Below, in pieces: positions 10,006 through 21,999 of a DNA stretch of 64,000 bases. Both the position numbers and the translations under genes were made by a program. Within the stretch, counting starts at the first letter, position 1; each line of letters begins with the position of its first letter. Origin of the DNA: Colletotrichum lupini. Taxonomy: Eukaryota; Ascomycota; Sordariomycetes; Glomerellales; Glomerellaceae. The stretch lies in assembly GCF_023278565.1 (NCBI RefSeq), contig NC_064678.1, positions 124,001-188,000 of the forward strand, in the 5' to 3' direction. The notes beneath the pieces were generated by a model. It was given only the letters and a program-made list of their open reading frames with translations, searched no databases and was not told the origin of the DNA.

Positions 10006-13000
10006 GACGGGCGTTTCGAAATAGCAGAAGCGTCCCCTGTGCTGCTGGGCCTTGGTGTGCTGGGCTTGTCGGGGCGCGCTGGAGCCAGACGTGTCACAGA
10101 CTTGAGCCTGGCTGGAGTGTTTGGAGCGGGGCGGGCTTGAGGATGTCGCAATGCAATTGGCGAGGTTCGGACGAAGCGTCGAGGATGGTGAGGTAAGGTA
10201 AGGTAAGCAACAATAGGGACCGGACGAGACGAGACGGGTGGGCGGCAAGGTACGCTGTAGAGCAAGCGAATGTCTACGGGGGAGGTTGTAGCGTAGCGGT
10301 ACTGGTGCACTGAGGCGCGTGGGGACGGTCGCGGGAAGGGGTCTGAGGGTTTCGATCGGTCGGTCGTTCGGTCAGGCCAAGGCTTGAAAGGTCGGTCGTT
10401 ACCGTGGGTGAGGACAAGGTAAGGTTGGTGTGGGAGTGGAGGGAGGGAGAAGCTATCTTGGGACGGCGACGGGACCCTTGGGTGTAGGCAGTCCTCCTCT
10501 CCTATGGTGGTGGTTTTTTGTCGGACGGAGAGGATTTTGGGGGCGATATGTCGTGCAAATAGAGATGTGTAGGATGCAAAAGAGAGAATGGCGAAAGAAG
10601 AATGAGGCTCACGGCTGGGCTGGGCTTGAAAGAAAAGGAGAGAGAAGCGCCAAATTGGAAAGACCCGGTCGTCGTGTCCATTAGATTGTGGCTTCGCTGA
10701 TGCACCGGACACTGAGAAACCCGACCTGGACGGCCTACCTATCCGTACATACCTCCACAGCACTCCGTAGGTAAGGTACGCATACGTATTTCGTACGAAT
10801 ACATGGAAGCGAGCCGGAGGCTTCGGTAACGCCCATATTGCAAGTGGGGTCGACCTCTAGAAGGTATCGTTACACACATATTTTGCTGGGGTGTACTTCT
10901 CCGGGCAATCCGTCACCCAAACTGCCCGCCCGTTGTGATGGAAGTGGGAGGGACAACATTGACCAGGCCTGGGCAGATTACGCGGGGGATGATGCAAAGT
11001 ATCTATTCATATTGAACTGTATCGCGTTGTACCTTGGTTTTCTTGTTGTCTGCTCGAGCAGTTGCTGGCTGCCTCACACCTGCCTTCTATTGCTGTTGCA
11101 GTGCTTGTGACTTGTCGGCTCCTTCTCTACGACTCTGGGAATCTGCAGACGGGACCTGGGAGTGCAGGTGGCAGCTGCTCCCTCCTGCCCTGCACGTTCC
11201 CCATCCCATCCAGGTCCTTCCCATTCGTCAGCCAGGTACGTATCGCACTTTCCCATCGTGGCATAACAGCATTGAGCGCATTTCCATTGGCCAAGCCAGG
11301 CATTCACCCCCTCTCTTTAGTGGACCCTCTAAGAAATGCCCAGTCGAAAAAAAAGTTGTTCGCCCATTTTGTTGTTCCCCGTCGCCGACTTTCCGTTCCA
11401 GGTTCGCCGGTCCGCCCGCAACGGCACGACGGGCATCAGTCAGCACAATCACCCGCACTGCACTCTGCCACTCACACTCACACTCATACTCATCCTCACA
11501 CCTCACACCTCACGCCTCATAAGTACTGCGTATTCCCTCATCTTAGTCAATGACTTACTCAGTCGCCAATGTACCTGTCACGATGCTGTAGTCAGAAACG
11601 TCTCAAGACTCGCGATCAAGACTCAAGATAACCAACACAACTAGAGGACAGAGTTGCAACTTGGCAGAAGACCTCCCAAGAACACTGCCCCAATGCCAAA
11701 CGTCCTCTACTCCCCCTGCCAAGCTATCATTCTGAACCCGGCCCGCCTAGCAAGCTCAGCCATACCACGCTCAAGAGCTAACATTCTGCAAAAAATGCCC
11801 CTAAAGTCTCTCCCTTCCAAATCCAGTCTTGTTCATCCCCCACACAATTTGCATCTTGGCCCGAGCAAGCCAAGCTGTCCATTTCTTTTACCGCTTGCCA
11901 ATGCTTGAGCCGATGTCAAGTTTGCGCTTGGCTAGGAGCTACTTTTCTGGCTGCAGCCTGCGACTATGAATCCGCCCACATGTCGCCTTATAAATTCGCG
12001 AGTGTGAGGCCTCTGAAAGTCGGATTAACATGTATCCTGGCATGCATTTGTACAACACACGTAGGCTTATACAAGTGGTATGCACAACTGACTATGACAT
12101 GACGTATCGATGTGAAGCCATCATCATTTTCACTCACTCAATAAGTAATTTCATCACGTACTACCGTGCTACCTACCCCAATGACTTCACACTTACAGCA
12201 GCTGTTTACATGGCCCATCGTCTGTTGTCCCTGGTCTAGGACAGGAAAAGGGTTCGAGCGGTTCGCGTGGGCATAATCGTGTGCGAGTGCGCCAACTACA
12301 TGGGATTGAAATGGCACGAACCCTTCTCAGGAACATCTTGACACGGCCGTCAAAAGGCTAGCTAGCCGTGCCATTAATGCCGTCTCAACTCTGGCCTCTG
12401 GATGCCCATCCAAGGTTTATCAGAGCTATGAGTATGTGTGCAAGCTCAAACCCGATGATCCTCATTTTCTCAGTCTTCATTTCGATGTAAGTCAGCATAG
12501 CAAGAAGATTTGGCAATGTTCGCTGCCGCGTCGGCAGAGGACGTGAACCAACCCCCCCCCCGGAGGATCGCGTTAGCACTTTTGTCTCTTGTTCGCAGTC
12601 AAACTTTCAACTGATCTTGGTCAAGGAGAGACGGCTTGACCAATCGCTCTGTGTGAGCATCCTCGATATTGAACAGCAGCTGGCCAGAAGCGATGTGGTG
12701 CAAGATTTGTTCACCCTCCATTGGAGGCATGGATTTTCTCTCCAGTCAAAGCCCTATCCTCAATGATTGCGTTATTGCCGTTAAGATCGCGAGCCCAGGA
12801 GGAATACATTCATAGCCAGAAATTACTGCCGTCAGGTCTTCGACAGGAGTACGGAAACCCTCACTGGTGCCCAATAACAGCTCATTCCCACTGAACTCTT
12901 CAGTCATAGGCGGAAGATATGATCTAGTGAGGTAATTGACACTTGGAATTGCCCATTTGCTCTCCCAGAATATGTCGATATGAATGAAGCATACATGTTC

Positions 13001-13654
13001 TCAAGGCTTGAGGCCGCCTTTCGAGTCCATATCCCAACCATCTTTCCCTCGAAGCAACGTGTCACTCAAGGGAAGTTGCCGGTGCCGGCCCCATCATTGA
13101 AGCTTAACATGTGCAGGCAGAACCATGTAAATGCTTCTACCCAGCCACATGATGACAGGAAGATTAATCCTTGGAGCCGTAGGGCTTACACACATGCCAA
13201 AGGTCCAATGCACGACGCCGGCGCCGAGACTTAGACGGCGTAGCCCGAGCCACCGGAGCCCTCGCCGGCCAACCACGCATCGCTCACGGCGCCTAGCGCC
13301 GCCGTCTCCTACGTTTCTTCACGAATCCCGCAGCCGCCAATAACGCACCTCTCGTCTGTCTGCCGTCGCATGCCTCGGCACTTGCGTCGATCACGGAACG
13401 ATTACTATTCCTCACAGGATGGCGCAATTTCACTGACTTACTTAAACACCATGGGAGGTCGCAACTGTTCGCACCCAAATTTCATTCAAGAGCTCTCGCT
13501 CGGTATTATTCACTGGCACTAGCCTTGCTACACGGATAGTATATTCTCATGACGCTGAGCACCTTGTCCCTTGAATCCCACCAAATCCCGCTGGAGATCG
13601 TCATAATCTCTTTCATTAATCATAAAGCACGCTGATTCACCCACAGAATATCCC
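10006..13654. other. Long intergenic region, no supported gene
   Basis: About 3.6 kb between two minus-strand genes. The left part is the presumed promoter and 5' UTR of the Ytp1-like gene and holds GGTAA runs (10190-10207). A CA/CT-rich simple repeat lies at about 11459-11520 and a C-run at about 12552-12562. A perfect short palindrome, GGCTAGCTAGCC, sits near 12357. Only short open frames with poor coding character are present. Confidence 0.5.
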
Positions 13655-15321
13655 TTAGTAGGTATAGCGGAAACCAGGCTGAGCACCCTCCTGCACATTC
13701 CGGTTAGCAATCGGTCCTAATCCAAGGAGGGTCTTGTGGGAAACACTTACATCATCAGCCTCAAGCTCCTTCTCGCCCCTGTCGGCCTTCTTGTTCTTGA
13801 AGTAGGCGTCGACAGTCAACAAGCTGACCAAAATGCACGTCAACAAGCTGCACGCAATGCAGGCGTACATGCCCGGGCGGTAGTGAGGCTTGTCCTGCTC
13901 ACGGAAGAGCAAGCTACCGGCAATACCTCCGATACCACCGAACGAGACAAGTGTCGCACTGCAGAAAGCTCGCTTCCACTGGCCACGGATGTTGTTTGCC
14001 TGGTACGCCATCACAGCAGGGACGTTGGAGTTGGCACCGGCCGTGGTCAGGAAGACGCCAAAGTAGCGCACCGCCGCGCTGGAGTGGAAACCCATGATGG
14101 GAAGACCAACGATGCAGAAGAGCATGTTGATGAGAATGACGGGACCACGGAACTTCATTCTATCACCCAACCACGCGGTCGCGAACATGACGATACCGGC
14201 AAAGGCATAAGGCGGCGCGACGAGGCATTGCGCGGCACCAACGTCGAAGCCCATATTGACCTGCAGAATGATGGGCAAGAAGTATGCAAGCGCGTACGAG
14301 ACGGTGGTGGTGTTGAAGAAGATCATGGCGTAGGCCCAGATTCTCCAGTCGGCGCCGGCACCGAGGAATCTCTTGAGGTTGAAGGCGGGAATGTGGGCGT
14401 CACCGCGATCACGGTTCACGCGCGCGACGATCCAGGCGCGCTCACGCTCGCCGAGGAAGTTCCAGTCCTTGCGCTTCTTGGAGTCGGGGAAGTCGACGAG
14501 GAGCCAGTAGCCTGCGAGGCCGAGCACGCAGGTGAGAGCACCTTCGATGATGAAGATCCAGCGCCATCCAGTCAGGCCCTGTTGGCCGTTGAGCTGCATC
14601 AGACCGAAAGCGAGAATACCGGAGAAGGCGGAAGCGACGCAGCCGAGAAGGTAGAAGACGGAGTATCGCTTTCCGACCTCATCTGTTCATGGTCAGAAGT
14701 CTGGTCGTGGAGGCAGCATCAGCGGGTGCCAACTTACATCTGGTGTACCATGTGCTGAGAAGGTAGACACAACTGGGGAAGAATCCGGCCTCGAGAACAC
14801 CCAGGAGAATTCTGCATGCATACAAGTGTGTGTACTTTGCTGAGAAACCCATACCGATCATCACAGCACCCCACAAGAGGGTAAGTCCACCAAGGTGAAG
14901 ACGAGGTCCAATCTTGCGAACAATGATGGTCGAGGGCGGCTGGAAGATAATGTACGGAATGAAGAAGAGGAGGGAAGCAATGCTCTGTTGAAGTCAATGG
15001 TCAGCTGTCCACCCTCATCGACCATACACACAGTCATCGAGTTCAACTCACGTATCGGTTGTCGAGATAGAGACCCAATTCCTTGGTCATGCCTGCAATG
15101 GCGGCCGCAGACAAGTTGGTACGATCCATCAATGACACGCAGTACATGGCACCGACAGTGACGACGAGTCTTCGGTCGACTCGGCGAATGATCTTGCGCT
15201 GCTCCTCAGCAGTGAAGCCATGGTCAATGTCGAGATCATGGGAGTCGTTGATGGAGCTGGTTCTGATGTGGTCACTGTGCTCGAAGCCTGCCTTCTCGGG
15301 GTCTGAGACGGGACGATCCAT
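13655..15321 (-). CDS. MFS transporter, anion:cation symporter family (allantoate/nicotinate permease type)
   Basis: A four-exon gene: 15321-15052, 14984-14738, 14682-13751 and 13690-13655, giving 494 aa. All introns are GT-AG; the last (13750-13691, 60 bp) has a CTAAC branch-point sequence. The protein has a charged N-terminal tail, then YCVSLMDRTNLSAAAIAGM, the substrate-pocket helix 1 motif of the Dal5/Tna1-type family. Later helices carry GVLEAGFFPSCVYLLSTWY and GWRWIFIIEGALT, the classic loop 5-6 motif. About 12 membrane helices can be counted. The family imports small carboxylates or vitamins (allantoate, nicotinate, pantothenate, biotin precursors) at the plasma membrane; the substrate cannot be told here. 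The short last exon (EGAQPGFRYTY) is supported by the branch point and in-frame stop. Confidence 0.88.
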
Positions 15322-18300
15322 GTTGGGCGGTTGTGTCGTTGATCGAAGCTCGCTGTGAATGATTCGTCGAAGAAGTGAAAGACGAGGGACTGGTGTCGAC
15401 GGCGCACAGAAGCTGCAGATTGTGCGTCACTTATTGAGTTTGACCAAGGGAGGGGGTCAATCGAGAAAGAGGTCTGGGCCTTCTAATCAACGCCGACGCA
15501 GGACTGAGGAATGCCGTTCGAATAAGGATGTGGAACAAACAACCCAAAGTCAAGAGGGGGGAACTCTGGAGGTTATCTACTCAAGAAACACAAAGATCCT
15601 GAGAGTAGCATCGGATGACACGACGATTCGATAACGATCCGCACACAGCCTTTTTGTATCCGTTCGGGTCCAGCCCCAGTTCCCCGCGAAAAGACAGCAA
15701 GTCGACGACGACTACAACCCCCTTCTTTTCACCCACCCCCGCCCCCCTGGTCCGTAAGACAAGACATACACGAAAGCACCCAGGACGGTGGATCCAAAGA
15801 CCCAAGAATCCAAGACCAGACAAGGCCTTGAAGCCATCCAAACCACCGGCGTTCATTTTCCCCATGTTCCCCAGAAAAAAACACAGACGAAATGAGCCTT
15901 AGCAGACACACGTCCCCATATCTCCCCCGCCCTGGGATGGGGGACCACCCCCGATGCTGCTGTCCTCTTGCTGCGGGGGAGCCAATCAAACTCAAAACAA
16001 GACAAGAAGATACCGAGGGTGGCGGCAAGCAAGCCTAGGAAGAAGCCTGTGGAGTTGTCGACTCGTTCGAAGGAAGCCAAGACTGAAGGGCAAGGGCGTG
16101 GCCGCAGTGCCGCATTAGGATGAAAAGTTGGAACCAAGAGCCACGGAAAGGGTGTGGTATGCGGCATCGGTTTTCCCTCTAGCCGTCAGAGACAAGACAT
16201 TCAGACACCGGGAGACGGGTCCAGCCAAAGACGGTGATGGCATGTAGATTGGTATTGAAACGGCAGGTAATAGAGACACGCATACCCGAATACTCTGCTG
16301 AATTGCAGAATTGCAGAAATAGAGATACTGATTCTTCGGTAATTTCCCATGTCTACAGCTGATATTGAGAGTGAGTCTCAACACCCCAGATCCCTCTCAC
16401 TCTTAATCTCAATCTCGCTCTCACTCACACTCACCTCTCTCGCTCAAATCCACTCACTTGACTCAACTATGCTCACCAAAAATACAGCGGCACAGCGTGC
16501 GGCTAGCCACAACAGCTCAAATCCGGGGTACCAAAGGTTCAAAGTGGGTTCGTCCCGGCCTTTGGCTGCGGGGTAAACGCACGATGTGCGTGTGGAGGAA
16601 AGCTGGAGCCTCCACGTCCCGTGTGGGTGGTGAGGAGAAGTCCGCCGAGCCTAGTGGGAAGCAAGCCGGGGAAAGGGGGCCCATGGCCCATCATTCATCC
16701 ATCGAACATGGGTTGATGGGCTATGAGAGACCCCAGGAGGGGACGTGTGTCGGTCATTCACTCTTTGAAATGTCCACTCATAAGATAGAAAGACACGATG
16801 AATAAAAAGGTCAGAAGTGATCATGGTTCGGCCGGTCGACTCGGTACTGTGCGCCGGAGCGACTTGGCGGGTATGCGATTGGATCGTCTGCCGGCGGATT
16901 GCCCAATTCGGTTCTAGACGCGAAGCTGAGACTAAGGCATGCAAGCCCACGCGATGAGACCCGAGAATGTACTAGGCGCAGCGCGGCATGGAGATGGGGT
17001 TGGGGTTGGGAAATCTGGCAGTCCACTCTTCTGGCAATAGGGACGAAGTATGGATGCTATTCCAATGTCTCTGCCCCTCTTCGGGTCTTTTTGTGATGCT
17101 ACGCGGCCCCGTCGGTAAGGTAGAATAGTGAGAGAGAGAGACGGAGAGAGATAGAAAGAGTGAGGGGGAAGAAGCAAAGAAGATCGACGGGACATACGGA
17201 GGCGTACATGGGGAATGGAGATACGAGCCAGGGTGTAAGGACACCGACACGAAGTGATATGCTTCTTCTTCAGGCTTGATGACACACTGCTCAGGGTATC
17301 TCGCAGAAAGAGTGACATAACCCTGTGGAGCGTGCTCCATCTCATGCCATGTCACCTCCAGACGCAGCAGACATGGGGGATATCCGTGGCCGTGGCATCT
17401 GTCATTTTCTTGACTGAAAAGTTGTACCCATCTCCCGGGTGACTCGTCCCGAACCTGCGCTGGAATGGCGGCAAGAATAAGACACCGAAAGAGTGAGACG
17501 ACGAACGAGGAGGTTTGTTGACCCTCGAACTTCGAACGGTGGACGAACCATGGGTACCTACCTTACGCACGCGCTTGCGAAAAACTGAAATTCGTTTATT
17601 GGCGCCGGTGACTGAATCGAGTGTGCTGCCCACGAACCTTCACGAAATGAAGCAAAATTCAATTGCCGCGCTCCGTGTGAGTCGCGTACTCCGTACCACA
17701 AGTCCGCCGTCCCAGTCCACCTGAGGACTCAAGGAGGCTTCGAGGGCTTCGAGACCTCATTAGACGCAGTCCGTCGAACCCGAGCCAAAGGACGCCAAAC
17801 TTCCTAGGTGATCGAGAGACGCCGTCTGCCACCGGACGCCAAGATGCCTCCATCGATCTTGGCAAAAGCCGCGTGCCACCCGCAACCTGTCCTATCCGGA
17901 CGTTTATAGCCATGTTGCCGTCTTGTCCGTCGTCAACAGTCGCCGAAAGCATCGAAGAGGCATTCCCAATCAGATTAGCAGGGAGATGAGCTGTCGTTAA
18001 GTCGCCTCCTCCCCTTCCCCGTGGCTGTTCCACCCCTGTTCCCGACATGGCGGCCTTCGTGTCTGTGAGTCTGTGACTGCTGTCTCAAGCGTCCTAGCGC
18101 ACATCATCCCAACAACGTGTGAACGTGTAAAGATTCCACTACCGTGACCGCGGTTCAGACATCGTCTTCAGTCTCCCTTGCGTTGGCGTTGGGGCGAGCT
18201 GGTGCGAGCATGGACCCTTGAGGACCAGGTGATTCGATGCCACCCTCTTCAATTTCGCCCTGCATGCCTCGCCGTGCTACCAAACAACAAGAAATAGAAC

Positions 18301-19629
18301 GAGCCAAGCAGCATTGGCGTCGCCGCAGATAGTGTACATCCCTCCACAGATCATGCACACTTTCTCCCCGAGTCTAGGTTCCCGACTCCTACCTATTGAG
18401 GATCTTAGGATGCATACACGCCACCACACCCTCCACGAGCAACCGCCCGGACGGCGGACAACCATTATAGATTTCCCCTCAGAGGCTCAGACTAAGGTAG
18501 GACATCAAACTTCCCAGTCTAGACCTGACAAGCCATCCTTCCAACCCCCTCCCTCGGATCGAACCTCGGCATCCTCGACCCTTCTACGGCGTGCCATTGG
18601 GCGACGATCACCTCTCCTGTGTCCGATTGAACGAGAACTGAAGCTAATTTCAACGACACAAATTCCCGATAGTTGGGTTGAACCTAACTGCATCTTCGCC
18701 CGCCGTGCCACGCCGTCGGTTCTTGGAAGTCTGTCTGGTCTGCCTGCTTGTAGCCCATGTTCAATCGCCTCCTGTCCTTTTGCTGCCCACTATCCCCCTT
18801 GGTCGCCCCTCCATCTCGATGGGAATTGCGGCAGATTCGCAAACCAAGCCCAAAACGTGCAAAGTCGCCCAGCCTCCATCATGATCCCACAGATCCAACA
18901 AGTCACCCAGATCCTGGTGATACCTTGTTGGTCAGGCCTACGTGCTTTTGCTTGGTCCTTGGATGAGGAACAGGGAGTTTACGGGTGGCCTGAAGAATAG
19001 GGCTGCATGTCTGCGCCGCAAGGCTGCATTCATTGAAATAGCAGACGACCGTAACACTGCTTGAGACCGAGGAAGGATCATCACCGTAAAGTTACGTACC
19101 TTGCGGTGAGAAACTGACGAACCAGAGGCTGTAGAGTGGCCGAACTTCCTCGGTTGTCTCGGCCTTCCAAGACTTGTGTAAACTTGAGGGTTCCCAGGGA
19201 CGCCGGATGGTGATCACTATGCCTCTGATACGATCTCTTGCATCTCACAGAGAAGGAGAGCATAGTCCTCTAGGTTCTTCCGAAGTAGCTGTTCTCGCGT
19301 AGTTGTTGACACTTTCGTCTGCGCTTCTGCCAGTGGCTCTCACAACTCACCACTACATTATGTTACTACTTTGACGCTTCCACTCGTACAATTGCAGTAT
19401 ATGCGGCAACGTAGACACAACAAATCTGCCCCAGTTCTTCAACAGTCAGAGATCTGGTCATGATCTATCCTACACACGATAGTTCTGGTACCAGGATAAC
19501 AGACATCGAGTGTCAAATCCCACAAACAAACAAGCTGTAAGTAATCAGGCTCATCACTTCGAGTCTTTGAATATATCATATGCCTTTTGGTACTAGAAGG
19601 AGAATGTCAGTACATATTCACAGGCAGAA
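15322..19629. other. Long intergenic region, no supported gene
   Basis: About 4.3 kb. The first part is the MFS gene promoter. A pyrimidine-rich tract lies at about 16390-16445 and a GA-rich tract at about 17127-17170. A 228-codon open frame at 18314-19000 (+) is Pro/Ser/Arg-rich without recognisable motifs, and I do not call it. The composition is ordinary, with no sign of RIP. Confidence 0.5.
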
Positions 19630-20519
19630 CTGATCGATATCCAACTTCAAACCCGAGACCACACCATAGACTGGAGAAAACCGACTTCGTACTTCAGACG
19701 AACCCCTTTATTCTGTTCCGATGGAACCAAGTATTCGTATAATTTTAATCAGGATAAAAGGCGAGAATCAGCAATGTCCTCCGAGCGAAGAACACGAAGC
19801 CCTACTCCAAAATCTCGGAAATCTCGAACCCTCCAGGGCTTTTGCTTACCATCCCTAAGACAGTGCAACAGTCCGGCATCGTCCCGTATATCTCAAGTCG
19901 TTTCTTCAACATGCTCCCTCATGCCCACATACTTTACATAAACCATCCTATTATCGTCATCTTTGTCGAAATAGTACAAGACGACGTTCAGCTACACCAT
20001 CATCGTCCAACTACAGTCTACTCAAAGCCCCAAAGCCCTTTGTGAACATATACTAACAAATCATTCTCGCAGAGCCTAGTACTAGTTCGATCAGATCAAT
20101 TCACCCTATATCGAGGTTTCCATAATTGTCGTTCTCGTATTCGATCTCCTGCTCTTCATCAAAATCCATGAGTCAAAATTCTCGAGGTTACGTTCACAAG
20201 ATGAGACCATCACATACCGAAGGATGACCTGAGGGATTCTAGAGCCAGTTATCAAGGCCGGTTTCCCTCGATATGATCCACTGCAACCGACTGAAATTGA
20301 CAAAGACACTGAGGCTTGCCAAGAAATCAGGAACATATCAGCGACCACATTGCGACGGGCCTACTGAAGCAGAAAGTACCACACTTTCTCCAATGAGATT
20401 GAGACCATCCAACCCATTCTAGATACTTGGGTCAAACAACACGAAGTCGCAATATGGGAAACCAGGACACAACGAGCGGCGGCTCAACAGCTCCCTGCAA
20501 TCCATGCTGAGTCCTGAAG
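19630..20519 (+). pseudogene. Decayed protein-coding gene next to element A1
   Basis: Two long stretches read like protein but are broken by stops. The first, in one frame from about 19630 to 20040, contains EPLYSVPMEPSIRIILIRI and EEHEALLQNLGNLEPSRAF, with internal TAG and TAA. The second, about 20095-20519, contains IEVSIIVVLVFDLLLFIKI (a likely membrane helix) and ETIQPILDTWVKQHEVAIW, with two in-frame TGA codons that could derive from CGA. A plausible splice acceptor (CTAAC then CGCAG) lies at about 20053-20073 between them. A possible earlier intron runs from GTAAGT (near 19538) to CACAG (near 19623). I do not recognise the family. The pattern suggests an inactivated gene; intron placement is uncertain. 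Confidence 0.45.
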
Positions 20520-20661
20520 CTCAACTATTCTGGCTCGGTATTGGGAGTCCTAATGATCGTTGCGGCTGACGGACGTGGCGTACAATCCTTGGATTGATCT
20601 GACAACTGCTTGGAGACAAGAGGCCAGGTTATTGAATTCAATTTCAATTCTCAACTACTTT

Positions 20662-20666
20662 CGATG
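20662..20666. repeat. Target site duplication, left (A1)
   Basis: CGATG directly precedes the 5' LTR. It pairs with CGATA at 27701-27705. The single difference is a G-to-A transition, as C-to-T mutation on the other strand would give. Confidence 0.7.
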
Positions 20667-20871
20667 TGTCGGATTGGAAGTCCAATTCGACCGCGGCATA
20701 CAGCCGACTGCGCAGGGGCCAATTGGGGGCCCTATTTACGATTATCATAGCCAGCCCAACCTACGGTTAGAACCTCCTTTTTATACCTACTACGTAGATA
20801 TTTATATAGTTTAATTAATCTCTTCGTTAACTACGGTTCGAACTAACTACCCTATAATAGGAATACTAATA
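20667..20871 (+). repeat. 5' LTR of A1 (205 bp)
   Basis: Begins TGTCGGATTGG and ends ACTAATA, where the 3' LTR has ACCAACA. The first ~145 bp are essentially unmutated, while the rest carries C-to-T and G-to-A changes. The LTRs align at the same 205-bp length. Confidence 0.93.
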
Positions 20872-21999
20872 CTAATTAGTAATTAAATTCTATTATCGTA
20901 GATTAGTAAGGTATCTCGTTATATAAAAGAAACGACCTTTTAATACCGCACGGGATAAGAGATTTATATTAATTAACTTTACGGAAGTAGACGAAAAAGG
21001 GGGCGATTCTTAAATACTATATAGAATTAAGTAATCATAGCCCTTTACTACTTATAAGAGGTCGACGTTTACTACGTTAAACTACGTTAATTAATAGAAC
21101 TGCTTAAGTAACTAGCCTTTTACTATCGCCCCGAGTAGCTTTTTTACTAAACGATTTTTTTATAACCGGCCTACGATTAAAAATTAACTAATTAAATTAA
21201 TAAAAATACGGTATAAAAAAGCACCGCGCGATTAAAAAAGGGGATTTTTAAATATAAATATTCTTACTTAGCGGTAAAAGTAACCCTATAAGAGTTATTA
21301 AGCTAAGAAATTTACGGTATATAAGAAAGTCTATTATTACGAGGACTTTACGAGTATAACCTTAAGCCTACGATCTAAACGACCTCTTTATAGCTCCCTT
21401 AACTACCCCCCGGGTATTACTTAGGAATATAATATAGGGGACGGTTTAATAAAAGAGGAGGGGATTTAGAGGTCCTAATAGTATTAAGCTAAGAGTATTA
21501 TAAATCTTAGAAATTAACTTAAAAAGAAAGTAGCTACTCTAAAATAGTCCTACGACCTCCCGCTAGAGTTACTATTAGCCTAAGAAAAGGCTAAAAAAAC
21601 GAGGATCTAAGGGGAAAAGAAAAGAATCCTCTAGAGGGCCGCTAAAGGGCTTTTTTTTTATACTAGCTCCCGGTATAAGATTACTAATTTTAAAAAATTA
21701 ATTAAGGAAGCTATTTAAAAATTATAAAGAGCACGAGGCTTAGGAAGCTAGAAGTATATAAAATAGTAGAAATCGGTAACTAATAAAAATCCCGAGACTA
21801 ATTACTATATCTTCTTATAGTAATATAAATATCTATTACTATTATTATTAAAAAGAACTACTAAAACCTACCCTTTTTTACTAAATAAAAAGGAGGATCT
21901 TAATAAGTATAATAGCTAGTAATTTAAAAGGGTAATAATAATTACTAGAAATAATAAAAACGAGAGTAGTAGCGAGATAATAAGAAGAAGCGGGAATTT

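Noticed and set aside
13215..13310. GC-rich patch with GACGGCG/CGCCGTC inverted repeat
   Set aside because: Short, imperfect and isolated; no support as a terminator, hairpin RNA or gene.
13736..14758. 340-codon frame on + opposite the MFS gene
   Set aside because: An antisense shadow; the MFS motifs and introns are on the minus strand.
18314..19000. 228-codon frame on +
   Set aside because: Pro/Ser/Arg-rich, no motif, no leader or intron signals; expected by chance in a GC-balanced intergenic region.
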